The notes below the pieces were generated by a model. It did no database searches, was not told where the DNA came from, and was given only the letters and a program-made list of their open reading frames with translations. A stretch of 23,132 bases of DNA from positions 1 to 23,132 of IMG/VR virus record IMGVR_UViG_3300024359_000388; one strand, written 5' to 3'. Positions 16,545 through 23,132 of this stretch are shown here, one piece after another (the stretch's first letter is position 1; each line of letters begins with the position of its first letter). Source of the DNA: a virus. The translations under genes were made by a program, and so were the position numbers.

Positions 16545-17717
16545 ATGTCAGAAAAAGTAAAAGAGGAAGGTTCTTTTAAAATAAAAAAGAAACCAGGTAG
16601 ACCTAAAAAACTTACCAACAAAGGAGAAACAATAAAAGTAGATTTATCTAAAAAAGAAGAAAAAGTAGAAGATGCCGTTCAAGAGCAAACAACAGATGAA
16701 GTACTTGTTCGCGACGAACCCAAAGCTAGCGAAGAAGTTTCTAAAGAAAACATCGAAGAAACAACTGAAAAACCTACCGAAGAAAGCAAAGAAGAAAAAG
16801 TAATTCCAATACAAGAGATTACTGAAGAGCCAAAGGTAGAAGAAAAGAAAGAGCCAGTTATGGAAACTGCTCCAGAGCCTGCTAAACCAGAAGTTAACTT
16901 ACCTGAAAATGTAGAAAAGTTAGTTAAGTTTATGGAAGAAACAGGTGGTACAGTTGAAGACTACGTTAGATTAAATGCTGACTATAGCAACGTAGATGAC
17001 AATACTTTAATTAGAGAATACTACAAACAGACTAAACCACACTTAGATATGGAAGAGGTTAACTTCTTATTAGAAGATAACTTTTCATTTGACGAAGACG
17101 TGGATGAAGAGCGAGATATAAAGAAAAAGAAACTTGCCTTCAAAGAAGAAATTGCTAAAGCCCGTAAATTTTTAGAGGACACTAAGAGTAAATACTACGA
17201 CGAAATCAAGTTGAGACCCGGCGTAACTCAAGACCAACAAAAGGCTATGGACTTTTTCAATAGATACAACGAAGAACAGAAAATGGTTCAAGATCAACAC
17301 AAGAGGTTCCAAAGTAACACTAAAAACTTCTTTAACCAAGAATTCAAAGGTTTTGACTTCAATATTGGTGAAAAGAAATTTAGATATGGACTTTCGGATA
17401 CTGATGGTGTTGCTAACACCCAATCTGATCTAACTAATTTTGTTGGGAAGTTCCTAAATGAAAAAGGTGAAGTAAAAGATTATGCTGGTTACCACAAAGC
17501 CATTTATGCTGCTGAAAACGCTGATACAATAGCTAATCATTTCTATGAGCAAGGCAAAGCCGATGCTGTAAAAGATATGATGGCTAAATCCAAAAACGTA
17601 AGTAATGAACCAAGGACTACGTCTACAGGTGATGTGTTTGTCAATGGATTAAAAGTAAAAGCAATTAGTGGTGTAGATAGTTCTAAGTTAAAATTAAGAG
17701 TAAATAAAAATAAATAA
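16545..17717 (+). CDS. Putative scaffolding / head-assembly protein
   Basis: The 390-residue product sits between portal and major capsid genes, the usual place of a scaffold. Residues 1-~125 are low-complexity Lys/Glu/Pro/Val-rich and presumably disordered; residues 14-22 read KKKPGRPKK, an AT-hook-like GRP core flanked by lysines. Residues ~125-300 are strongly helical and acidic, with a DEDVDEERDIKKKK switch of charge and KARKFLEDTKSKYYDEIK, as expected for an elongated oligomer. The C-terminus is basic (NGLKVKAISG, SSKLKLRVNKNK), like the capsid-binding ends of other scaffolds. There is no visible protease triad, signal peptide or membrane helix. Function is inferred from position, charge and helical character rather than from a family motif. 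ATG 16545 lies after the (ATATT)n leader. Confidence 0.65.
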   Translation: MSEKVKEEGSFKIKKKPGRPKKLTNKGETIKVDLSKKEEKVEDAVQEQTTDEVLVRDEPKASEEVSKENIEETTEKPTEESKEEKVIPIQEITEEPKVEEKKEPVMETAPEPAKPEVNLPENVEKLVKFMEETGGTVEDYVRLNADYSNVDDNTLIREYYKQTKPHLDMEEVNFLLEDNFSFDEDVDEERDIKKKKLAFKEEIAKARKFLEDTKSKYYDEIKLRPGVTQDQQKAMDFFNRYNEEQKMVQDQHKRFQSNTKNFFNQEFKGFDFNIGEKKFRYGLSDTDGVANTQSDLTNFVGKFLNEKGEVKDYAGYHKAIYAAENADTIANHFYEQGKADAVKDMMAKSKNVSNEPRTTSTGDVFVNGLKVKAISGVDSSKLKLRVNKNK

Positions 17718-17731
17718 TTAAAATTTAGAAA

Positions 17732-19243
17732 ATGGGAAATTTAAATCCTGGCGCAAATTTACCTGGATTGGAGCCTGCTCCAAAACAGATGACTTTAGCC
17801 AATAACTACTTAAGCTTTACTGATGGTACTAGAGATTTTGCTCAGCAATATCTACCTGAATTATATGAAGCTGAAGTTGAAAGATACGGAAACCGAACTA
17901 TTGGTGGTTTCTTGAGAATGGTAGGAGCTGAAATGCCTATGACTTCTGATCAAGTAATTTGGTCTGAGCAAAATAGATTACACGTATCTTATGATACTGC
18001 AACTGTACCTACTACTCAAACTATAACTATAACTATTGACCCTGCTGACACAGCGGCTGGTGTTGGTAACAAGCTATTAGCTATTAAACCTTACCAAACT
18101 ATTGTTGTTTTAGGTGCAGCTGGTGAGCAAAAGTGCCGTGTAAGAGACACAGCTTATGTATATGCTGGTGGTGGCGCTGGTGTTGCTAGAACTGCTACTA
18201 TTACTGTAGATCCTTATGATTCTGCTGGTTTATTAGTAGCTAATGGTGGTAAATTTGCTGCTGATGACGAAATTGCTGTATTTGTATATGGTTCTGCTTT
18301 TGAAAAAGGATCTGGTACTGATTATGATAATAATGTATTTAGTATTGAACCAGATTTTACACAATACAACAACAAACCAATTATCATTAGAGATAAGTTT
18401 GAAATAAACGGATCTGATGCTGCGCAAATCGGCTGGGTTGAAGTTGCTACTGAAGATGGTACATCTGGATACTTATGGTATCTAAAAGCTGAATCTGAAA
18501 CTAGATTAAGATTTGAAGATTATATGGAAATGGCAATGGTTGAAGCTGAAAAAGCTGATGCTACTTCTAATTTAAGTACTGATTTAGGATCTGAAGGTTT
18601 ATTTGCTGCTGTAGCAGATAGAGGTAATATTATGGCTGGATTTGCTGCTGCTGCTGGTGGTTCTGGAGCTTTAGATGACTTTGATGAAATACTTAAAGGT
18701 TTAGATAAAGAAGGTGCTATTGAAGAAAATATGCTTTTCTTAAATAGAACTGTTGCTTTAGAAATAGACAATATGATTGCTCAAGTAAATGGTAGCACTC
18801 AAGGCGCAGATGGTAATGGTGCTTCTTATGGTCTTTTTGACAACGAAGCTGAAATGGCACTTAATTTTGGTTTCTCTGGTTTTAGAAGAGGTTCTTATGA
18901 CTTTTATAAAACTGACTGGAAATATCTAAATGATTCTGCTACTGGTGGTATTGAATACGATCCTACTGGTACTCCAGGAAGAAGAAACGTAGAAGGTATA
19001 TTAATACCTGCTGGAACATCTACTGTTTATGATCAAATGTTAGGTCAAAATATCAGACGTCCTTTCTTACATGTAAGATATAGAGCTTCTGAAGCAGATG
19101 ATAGAAGAATGAAATCATGGATCACTGGTTCTGTTGGTGGTGCTTTCACATCTTCATTGGATGCTATGACTGTACATTTCTTATCTGAGAGATGCTTATG
19201 TGTTCAAGGTGCAAACAATTTTGTATTGTTTAACCAAGCATAA
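17732..19243 (+). CDS. Major capsid protein, HK97-fold type
   Basis: The 503-residue product follows the portal and scaffold-like genes and has the composition of an HK97-fold shell protein. The N-terminal arm carries MTLANNYLSFTDGTRDFAQQ and YGNRTIGGFLRMVGAEMP. An extra beta-rich insertion lies about residues 96-190 (TITITIDPADTAAG, KPYQTIVVLGAAGEQKCRV, DDEIAVFVYG). The spine-helix region is RFEDYMEMAMVEAEKADATS, and the C-terminal part includes GQNIRRPFLHVRYRASEADD with FLSERCLCVQGANNF. No N-terminal protease domain is fused. It would form the icosahedral shell. A hairpin terminator follows the gene, consistent with high expression. The fold is inferred from context and resemblance to remembered marine and crAss-like capsid proteins. 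Confidence 0.8.
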   Translation: MGNLNPGANLPGLEPAPKQMTLANNYLSFTDGTRDFAQQYLPELYEAEVERYGNRTIGGFLRMVGAEMPMTSDQVIWSEQNRLHVSYDTATVPTTQTITITIDPADTAAGVGNKLLAIKPYQTIVVLGAAGEQKCRVRDTAYVYAGGGAGVARTATITVDPYDSAGLLVANGGKFAADDEIAVFVYGSAFEKGSGTDYDNNVFSIEPDFTQYNNKPIIIRDKFEINGSDAAQIGWVEVATEDGTSGYLWYLKAESETRLRFEDYMEMAMVEAEKADATSNLSTDLGSEGLFAAVADRGNIMAGFAAAAGGSGALDDFDEILKGLDKEGAIEENMLFLNRTVALEIDNMIAQVNGSTQGADGNGASYGLFDNEAEMALNFGFSGFRRGSYDFYKTDWKYLNDSATGGIEYDPTGTPGRRNVEGILIPAGTSTVYDQMLGQNIRRPFLHVRYRASEADDRRMKSWITGSVGGAFTSSLDAMTVHFLSERCLCVQGANNFVLFNQA

Positions 19244-19256
19244 AAAGCAAAAAAAT

Positions 19257-19287
19257 GCTAGGGCGCGAAAGCGCTCTAGCTATTTAT
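19257..19287 (+). terminator. Hairpin downstream of the major capsid gene
   Basis: GCTAGGGCGC (19257-19266), GAAA loop, GCGCTCTAGC (19271-19280) forms a 10-bp stem with one G-U pair and a GNRA-type tetraloop. It is a GC-rich island in very AT-rich DNA, followed by TATTTATTAT, which is T-rich but not a pure T run. It could act as an intrinsic terminator or as a 3' stabiliser of the capsid mRNA. Confidence 0.72.
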
Positions 19288-19306
19288 TATTATATTATAT
19301 TATATT
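19288..19306 (+). promoter_or_regulatory. AT-rich leader with (ATATT)n, copy 2
   Basis: Between the capsid hairpin and the next ATG lies a pure A/T tract with period five. It shares TATTATATTATATTATG (19293-19309, including the start) with the leader at 16531-16547. Because a terminator-like hairpin lies just upstream, this tract is where a new promoter for the 256-residue protein gene would be needed. Confidence 0.4.
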
Positions 19307-20077
19307 ATGGAAACAAAAAAAATAAAAAACAAAGTTAAAGAAAATACTTGGGAAATAAAAGATAGAAAATACATTTTAAAACATATTTCTCCTTTAACAT
19401 ATAGATTACCAAGTAAACATACAAGAAAACTTCCTTTGCTCTGGTTCAATGAAGAAACAGGTGAAAATAAAGAAATTAGATATGCTACTAATCAAAACTC
19501 ACCTTTAGTAGATGAACAAAAAGGTGTAGCTACTTTAGGTCATGTAGTATTCAGAAATGGAGTTTTATTTGTAAACAAAAAAAATCAATCTTTACAAAAA
19601 CTTTTGTCTTTATACCATCCTCAAAAAGGTTTAATATACGAAGAATGGGATGCTAAAGAAATAGCTAAAGACGAAATAGTTGATATAGAAATTAAAATAG
19701 ACGCTTTAAATATAGCTAGAGAAATGGAAATTGACGATGCTGAAGCTATATTAAGAGTTGAGTTAGGTAACGCCGTTAGCAAGATGAGTAGTAAAGAATT
19801 AAAAAGAGATTTAATGCTTTTTGCTGAAAAAAGCCCTGAACTATTTATTGAACTAGCCAACGATGAAAATGTTCAATTAAGAAACTTTGGTATAATCGCC
19901 TGCGAAAAAGGCATTATGAAGCTATCTCAAGATCAAAGAACATTTACTTGGGCTAGTAATGGTAGAAAACTTATGAACGTTCCTTTTGATGAAAACCCAT
20001 ATTCAGCTTTAGCTGCGTGGTTTAAAACTGATGAAGGCGTAGAGGTTTATAAATCTATCCAGAAAAAGTTAAAATAA
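19307..20077 (+). CDS. Conserved phage protein of unknown function (256 aa)
   Basis: I recall this family from marine phages but know no function for it. Residues 1-~110 look beta-rich and basic (ISPLTYRLPSKHTRKLPLLW, then EIRYATNQNSPLVDEQKG and GHVVFRNGVLFV). Residues ~115-205 are helical and charged (DAEAILRVELGNAVSKMSSK, ELKRDLMLFAEKSPELF). The C-terminal ~50 residues hold the most distinctive motif, DQRTFTWASNGRKLM, VPFDENPYSALAAWFKT, DEGVEVYKSIQKKLK. There is no signal peptide, membrane helix or enzyme motif. The gene lies between the major capsid and neck genes and is flanked by a hairpin on each side, so it may be a separately controlled transcript. Minor head protein, capsid cement or head-completion factor are all possible. 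Confidence 0.75.
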   Translation: METKKIKNKVKENTWEIKDRKYILKHISPLTYRLPSKHTRKLPLLWFNEETGENKEIRYATNQNSPLVDEQKGVATLGHVVFRNGVLFVNKKNQSLQKLLSLYHPQKGLIYEEWDAKEIAKDEIVDIEIKIDALNIAREMEIDDAEAILRVELGNAVSKMSSKELKRDLMLFAEKSPELFIELANDENVQLRNFGIIACEKGIMKLSQDQRTFTWASNGRKLMNVPFDENPYSALAAWFKTDEGVEVYKSIQKKLK

Positions 20078-20094
20078 CAAGTGACTATAATTAC

Positions 20095-20121
20095 AAGGGG
20101 CTACATTAGTAGCCTCTTTTT
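20095..20121 (+). terminator. Intrinsic terminator after the 256-residue protein gene
   Basis: AAGGGGCTAC (20095-20104), loop ATTA, GTAGCCTCTT (20109-20118) forms a 10-bp stem with one G-U pair, and the T run continues to 20121. This is a textbook rho-independent shape. It lies 12 bases upstream of the next start codon, so downstream genes would need read-through or a promoter overlapping the hairpin. Confidence 0.8.
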
Positions 20122-20133
20122 AAAATATTAAAA

Positions 20134-20859
20134 ATGGCAATAAGCGTAGATACTGTATATAAAACTGTATTACTTATTTTAAATAAAGAACAAAGGGGTT
20201 ATATGACACCTGATGAATTTAATAAAATAGGTAGCCAAGTACAAAGAGAAATATTTGAGGCTTACTTTGAAGACTTAAATCAACAGCTACGTATACCACA
20301 GTCTGATGTAGAATATTCAGATAGAGTTGCTATTACAGATGAAAAAATTGCAGAATTTAAAACTGAAAACGACCAAACAGTAGCTGAAAAAACTATTGGT
20401 GGTACAAATCCTTTTACAACTCCTTCTGAGTTGTATAGACTAGGTTCAATTACTTATGAACCAAATGCTAGTACATATAAAGAAATACAAAGAGTAGGTA
20501 GAGCTGAAATATACAATATTAGAAAAGCTCCTTTAACTGCACCTACAACTAATTACCCAATATATTTATACGAAGACAATAAAGCTTTAGTTTATCCAGA
20601 TACAATAGTTGATCCTACGCATGTTAAAATGCAGTATGTTAAAAAACCAACTGATGTTAACTGGGCTTATACAACTGGTAGTTTAGGTCAATTAGTTTAT
20701 GACTCTGCTAATTCTATAAATTTTGAATTACATAATTCAGAGCAAACTGAAGTAGTTTTAAAAATGCTATTATACCAAGGTGTCGTAATAAGAGATCCAC
20801 AAATCGTACAAGTTGCCGCATCGAAAGTACAACAAGAAGAAGTAAACGAAAAATCATAA
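20134..20859 (+). CDS. Neck/head-tail connector (ring-type) protein, 241 aa
   Basis: The N-terminus MAISVDTVYKTVLLILNKEQ followed by RGYMTPDEFNKIGSQVQREI is a helical pattern I recall from conserved structural proteins of crAss-like and related marine phages, placed between the capsid and tail stabilization genes. A mixed beta region follows (ELYRLGSITYEPNA, YPIYLYEDNKALVYPDT, HVKMQYVKKPTDVNW), then a C-terminal helix (TEVVLKMLLYQGVVIRDP). The likely role is a ring stacked under the portal that joins head and tail. The stop is followed after three bases by the next ATG, so the two neck genes are probably co-translated. Family resemblance is from memory; the exact ring position is not determinable. 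Confidence 0.65.
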   Translation: MAISVDTVYKTVLLILNKEQRGYMTPDEFNKIGSQVQREIFEAYFEDLNQQLRIPQSDVEYSDRVAITDEKIAEFKTENDQTVAEKTIGGTNPFTTPSELYRLGSITYEPNASTYKEIQRVGRAEIYNIRKAPLTAPTTNYPIYLYEDNKALVYPDTIVDPTHVKMQYVKKPTDVNWAYTTGSLGQLVYDSANSINFELHNSEQTEVVLKMLLYQGVVIRDPQIVQVAASKVQQEEVNEKS

Positions 20860-20862
20860 TAA

Positions 20863-21741
20863 ATGGGACTTATAACAGAAACTAATGCTGAATATTACAC
20901 TGGAAATAATTACGGTAGCTACATATATATAAGTCTAGATGATATTATAAACAACTTTATAGTAGCATATATTGGAGCTGGCAAGTTAATACCATCTGCT
21001 AAAAGAACTGATGTAATGTTTCATGCTAAAAGAGGTTTACAAGAATTTAGTTATGATACTTTAAAAGTTATTAAATCTCAAGAATTAACTATACCACCTA
21101 GCTTATCTATAATAATACCACAAGATTATGTAAACTATGTTAAATGCTCTTGGGTAGACGGTGCTGGAGCTAAGCATATTATATACCCAACTAGAGTTAC
21201 TTCTAATCCAACTGAACTTCCAATACAAGATGACACTGGTGAACCTACTCAAGATCAAACAGGTGCTAACTTACTTTCACAGCAATCATTAACTGAAGAA
21301 AGATGGAAAAACAGATCTTTAACTACAGACTTTCAACCAGATGATTATAGATATCCTTTTAACGAAGGTTTAATAGGCCAAAGATATGGATTACAGCCTG
21401 AAGAAGCTCAAGTAAATGGTATGTTTACTATAAACGAAAGAACAGGTACGTTTTCTTTTTCAAGCGACTTAGCAGGTAAATTAATAATATTAGAATATAT
21501 ATCCGACGGTTTAGCCGTTGACTTAGATATGAAATTACCTAAAATGGCAGAGCAAGCAATGTACATGCATATAGCTTATTCTATATTGTCAGGTAGAGCA
21601 GGTGTTCCAGAATATGTAGTAAATAGATTTAAAAGAGATCGTTCTAGCGCTCTTAGAAACGCTAAAATACGTTTAAGCAACATAAAGATAGAAGAGATAG
21701 CTCAAGTGTTTAGAAACAAATCTAAATGGATTAAACATTAA
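20863..21741 (+). CDS. Neck/tail adaptor (ring-type) protein, 292 aa
   Basis: It begins MGLITETNAEYYTGNN and has an early helical segment SAKRTDVMFHAKRGLQEFSY, a beta region (LSIIIPQDYVNYVKCSWVDG) and a central acidic low-complexity stretch (~120-150). It ends in a basic helical tail: AYSILSGRAGVPEYVVNRFK, RSSALRNAKIRLSNIKIEEI, then NKSKWIKH. This layout matches my memory of crAss-like neck proteins with the gp4/tail-tube-adaptor role. It would connect the portal complex to the tail hub. It sits between another ring-type gene (three-base gap) and the stabilization protein gene (two-base gap), making a compact three-gene neck operon. Confidence 0.68.
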   Translation: MGLITETNAEYYTGNNYGSYIYISLDDIINNFIVAYIGAGKLIPSAKRTDVMFHAKRGLQEFSYDTLKVIKSQELTIPPSLSIIIPQDYVNYVKCSWVDGAGAKHIIYPTRVTSNPTELPIQDDTGEPTQDQTGANLLSQQSLTEERWKNRSLTTDFQPDDYRYPFNEGLIGQRYGLQPEEAQVNGMFTINERTGTFSFSSDLAGKLIILEYISDGLAVDLDMKLPKMAEQAMYMHIAYSILSGRAGVPEYVVNRFKRDRSSALRNAKIRLSNIKIEEIAQVFRNKSKWIKH

Positions 21742-21743
21742 GT

Positions 21744-23132
21744 ATGCCAGAAATTAAAAATACTTTTCTAAAGTCTAAGATGAATAAAACCTTAGACTCT
21801 AGACTTATACCAAATGGTGAATATAGAGACGCTAAAAATGTTAGTATTAGTAGATCTGAAGGTGCGGATGTTGGAGCTTTGGAAAATATATTAGGTAATA
21901 GAAAGTTAACAAGTTTAAAAACAGATTTAGGTTACTTAGAAGACGCTAAAAACAACGCTAAGTATTATGCTACAGATGGAGATGTTGTTTTAAATGGTTT
22001 AGATATTATTGGTTATTTCATGGATGTAACTAATGATAGAATATTTTTATTTTTAACTGATTATGCAGATTCATCTAATGATAGGTTAAGTAATTTTGCG
22101 CCTGGAGATATAACAACTACTTATCAACCGCCAGGTAACCCGCAGCCACCACCACAAACTACTTTCAATGCTAAAGGTGCTGCTTGCTATATAGTTCAAT
22201 ATAACGTACTAACTAATGAAAAAAGAGTTTTAATAGCTGGAAACTTTCTTAATTTTTCTAAAACACACCAAATAATAAATATAAGTTTATTAGAAAATTT
22301 ACTTTTTTGGACTGATAATAGAAACCAACCAAGAAAAATAAATATACAGAAAGCTTTTGATAATAGTTATGAGTTTTCTGGAACTAATAATCCTTACTAC
22401 TATAACGAAGACCATATTTCAGTTGCTAAATTCGCACCTGTAGAGCCTTTTAGTTTTTTAGACTCTTCTGATAATAGCACGCTAATATCCAACTCTGAAG
22501 AGTATTTACCAGCTCATATAATAACAACTGGAACATATAACCAATCAACTGGAGCTATAACTCTAGCCGGAACTTACACTACCCCTTCTACTGTTTCAGA
22601 TAATTTTGATTTATTTGGCAATGTCAATAATGGCGACTTAGTAACAGTAAATGACGAAAACGGAGGTTATATAGCTGTTTCAGTTGCGACACAATCTGTA
22701 AATATACAATCAGGATTAAGTCTAGGATCGGGAACTTTAAAAATTAAAATACAAAGACGTAATCAAGATTACGATGTTGACTACAAAGGAGATACTAGGT
22801 TATTAAAAGATAAGTTTTCTAAGTTTAGCTATAGATTTAAATATGATGATGGAGAATATTCTTTAATGGCTCCATTTACTCAATCAGCTTTTGTACCTAA
22901 ACAGTTTGGGTATTTTGTAAACAACGACGAAGACATTACATTGCAATCAGGTAATGTTAAGTTTATGGAAAACAGAGTTGACCAAGTAAAGCTTAATACT
23001 ACTCTACCTTATAGAGGAAACCTACTTAAAGATGCGTTAAAAATACAAGAAATACAAATATTAGTAAAAAACTCTGATGAACAAGCTGTAAGAGTTATAG
23101 AAGATGTTAGTGTTTCTACTTTAACAAGCTCA
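21744..23132 (+). CDS. Tail stabilization protein, crAss-like type, 3' truncated
   Basis: The frame is open from ATG 21744 to the last base (463 codons), so the 3' end lies outside the window. The N-terminus carries KMNKTLDSRLIPNGEYRDAK (12-31) and SISRSEGADVGALENILGN, a signature I associate with 'stabilization' proteins of crAss-like and related marine podoviruses. A Pro-rich linker (YQPPGNPQPPPQ, ~128-139) precedes a beta region with LLFWTDNRNQPRKIN (W189), resembling a propeller blade of the YWTD kind. Further blades are suggested by KFSYRFKYDDGEYSLMAPFT. The protein would close or line the tail/muzzle below the neck. It begins two bases after the preceding stop. Identification of the family is good; the structural role is inferred. 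Confidence 0.75.
   Translation, partial: MPEIKNTFLKSKMNKTLDSRLIPNGEYRDAKNVSISRSEGADVGALENILGNRKLTSLKTDLGYLEDAKNNAKYYATDGDVVLNGLDIIGYFMDVTNDRIFLFLTDYADSSNDRLSNFAPGDITTTYQPPGNPQPPPQTTFNAKGAACYIVQYNVLTNEKRVLIAGNFLNFSKTHQIINISLLENLLFWTDNRNQPRKINIQKAFDNSYEFSGTNNPYYYNEDHISVAKFAPVEPFSFLDSSDNSTLISNSEEYLPAHIITTGTYNQSTGAITLAGTYTTPSTVSDNFDLFGNVNNGDLVTVNDENGGYIAVSVATQSVNIQSGLSLGSGTLKIKIQRRNQDYDVDYKGDTRLLKDKFSKFSYRFKYDDGEYSLMAPFTQSAFVPKQFGYFVNNDEDITLQSGNVKFMENRVDQVKLNTTLPYRGNLLKDALKIQEIQILVKNSDEQAVRVIEDVSVSTLTSS

Noticed and set aside
16531-16547. Period-five AT tract as a replication origin
   Set aside because: It is only about 17 bases, occurs again at 19293-19309, sits directly on start codons, and has no iterons or adjacent initiator gene.

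Overview
This AT-rich window is part of the late (virion morphogenesis) region of a tailed bacteriophage. Every gene I can support is on the + strand, with only short gaps, so it reads as one long structural transcription block cut at both window edges. There is no tRNA, rRNA, CRISPR array, insertion sequence, integrase or minus-strand gene. The set resembles marine phages of Bacteroidota, and parts of it (two neck proteins and the 'stabilization' protein at the right edge) look like crAss-like (Crassvirales-type) podoviruses. That placement is an inference from remembered family features. Independent support for a Bacteroidota host is that intergenic start codons have A/T-rich leaders with no Shine-Dalgarno sequence.

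Layout. (1) Positions 1-10238 carry host-recognition proteins: the 3' part of a tail-fibre-like protein, then three consecutive genes with one, six and three LamG (concanavalin A-like lectin) domains. The last also has a C-terminal region resembling phage-borne arabinofuranosidase-like folds. (2) Positions 10345-11887 carry five small genes: a small unknown, a coiled-coil protein, a 75-residue unknown, a 197-residue protein that I read as a tandem GroES-like co-chaperonin, and a small helical protein that is a candidate small terminase. The last four overlap each other or the next gene, suggesting translational coupling into the terminase. (3) Positions 11884-19243 carry the head: large terminase with a deviant lambda-like Walker A motif, portal with a Gln-rich coiled-coil tail, a charged scaffold-like protein with an AT-hook-like motif, and the major capsid protein. 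(4) Positions 19307-23132 carry a conserved protein of unknown role lying between two hairpin terminators, two neck/ring-type proteins, and the start of a large tail stabilization protein.

Working together, terminase and portal would package DNA into a shell built from the capsid protein on the scaffold-like protein. The neck and stabilization proteins would seal the vertex, and the fibre and LamG proteins would bind host surface glycans. The most interesting item is the double GroES-like gene next to the packaging genes: if correct, the phage brings its own unusual co-chaperonin, plausibly for folding capsid or other late proteins. The LamG array, with visible internal duplication, looks like a site of receptor-binding diversification.
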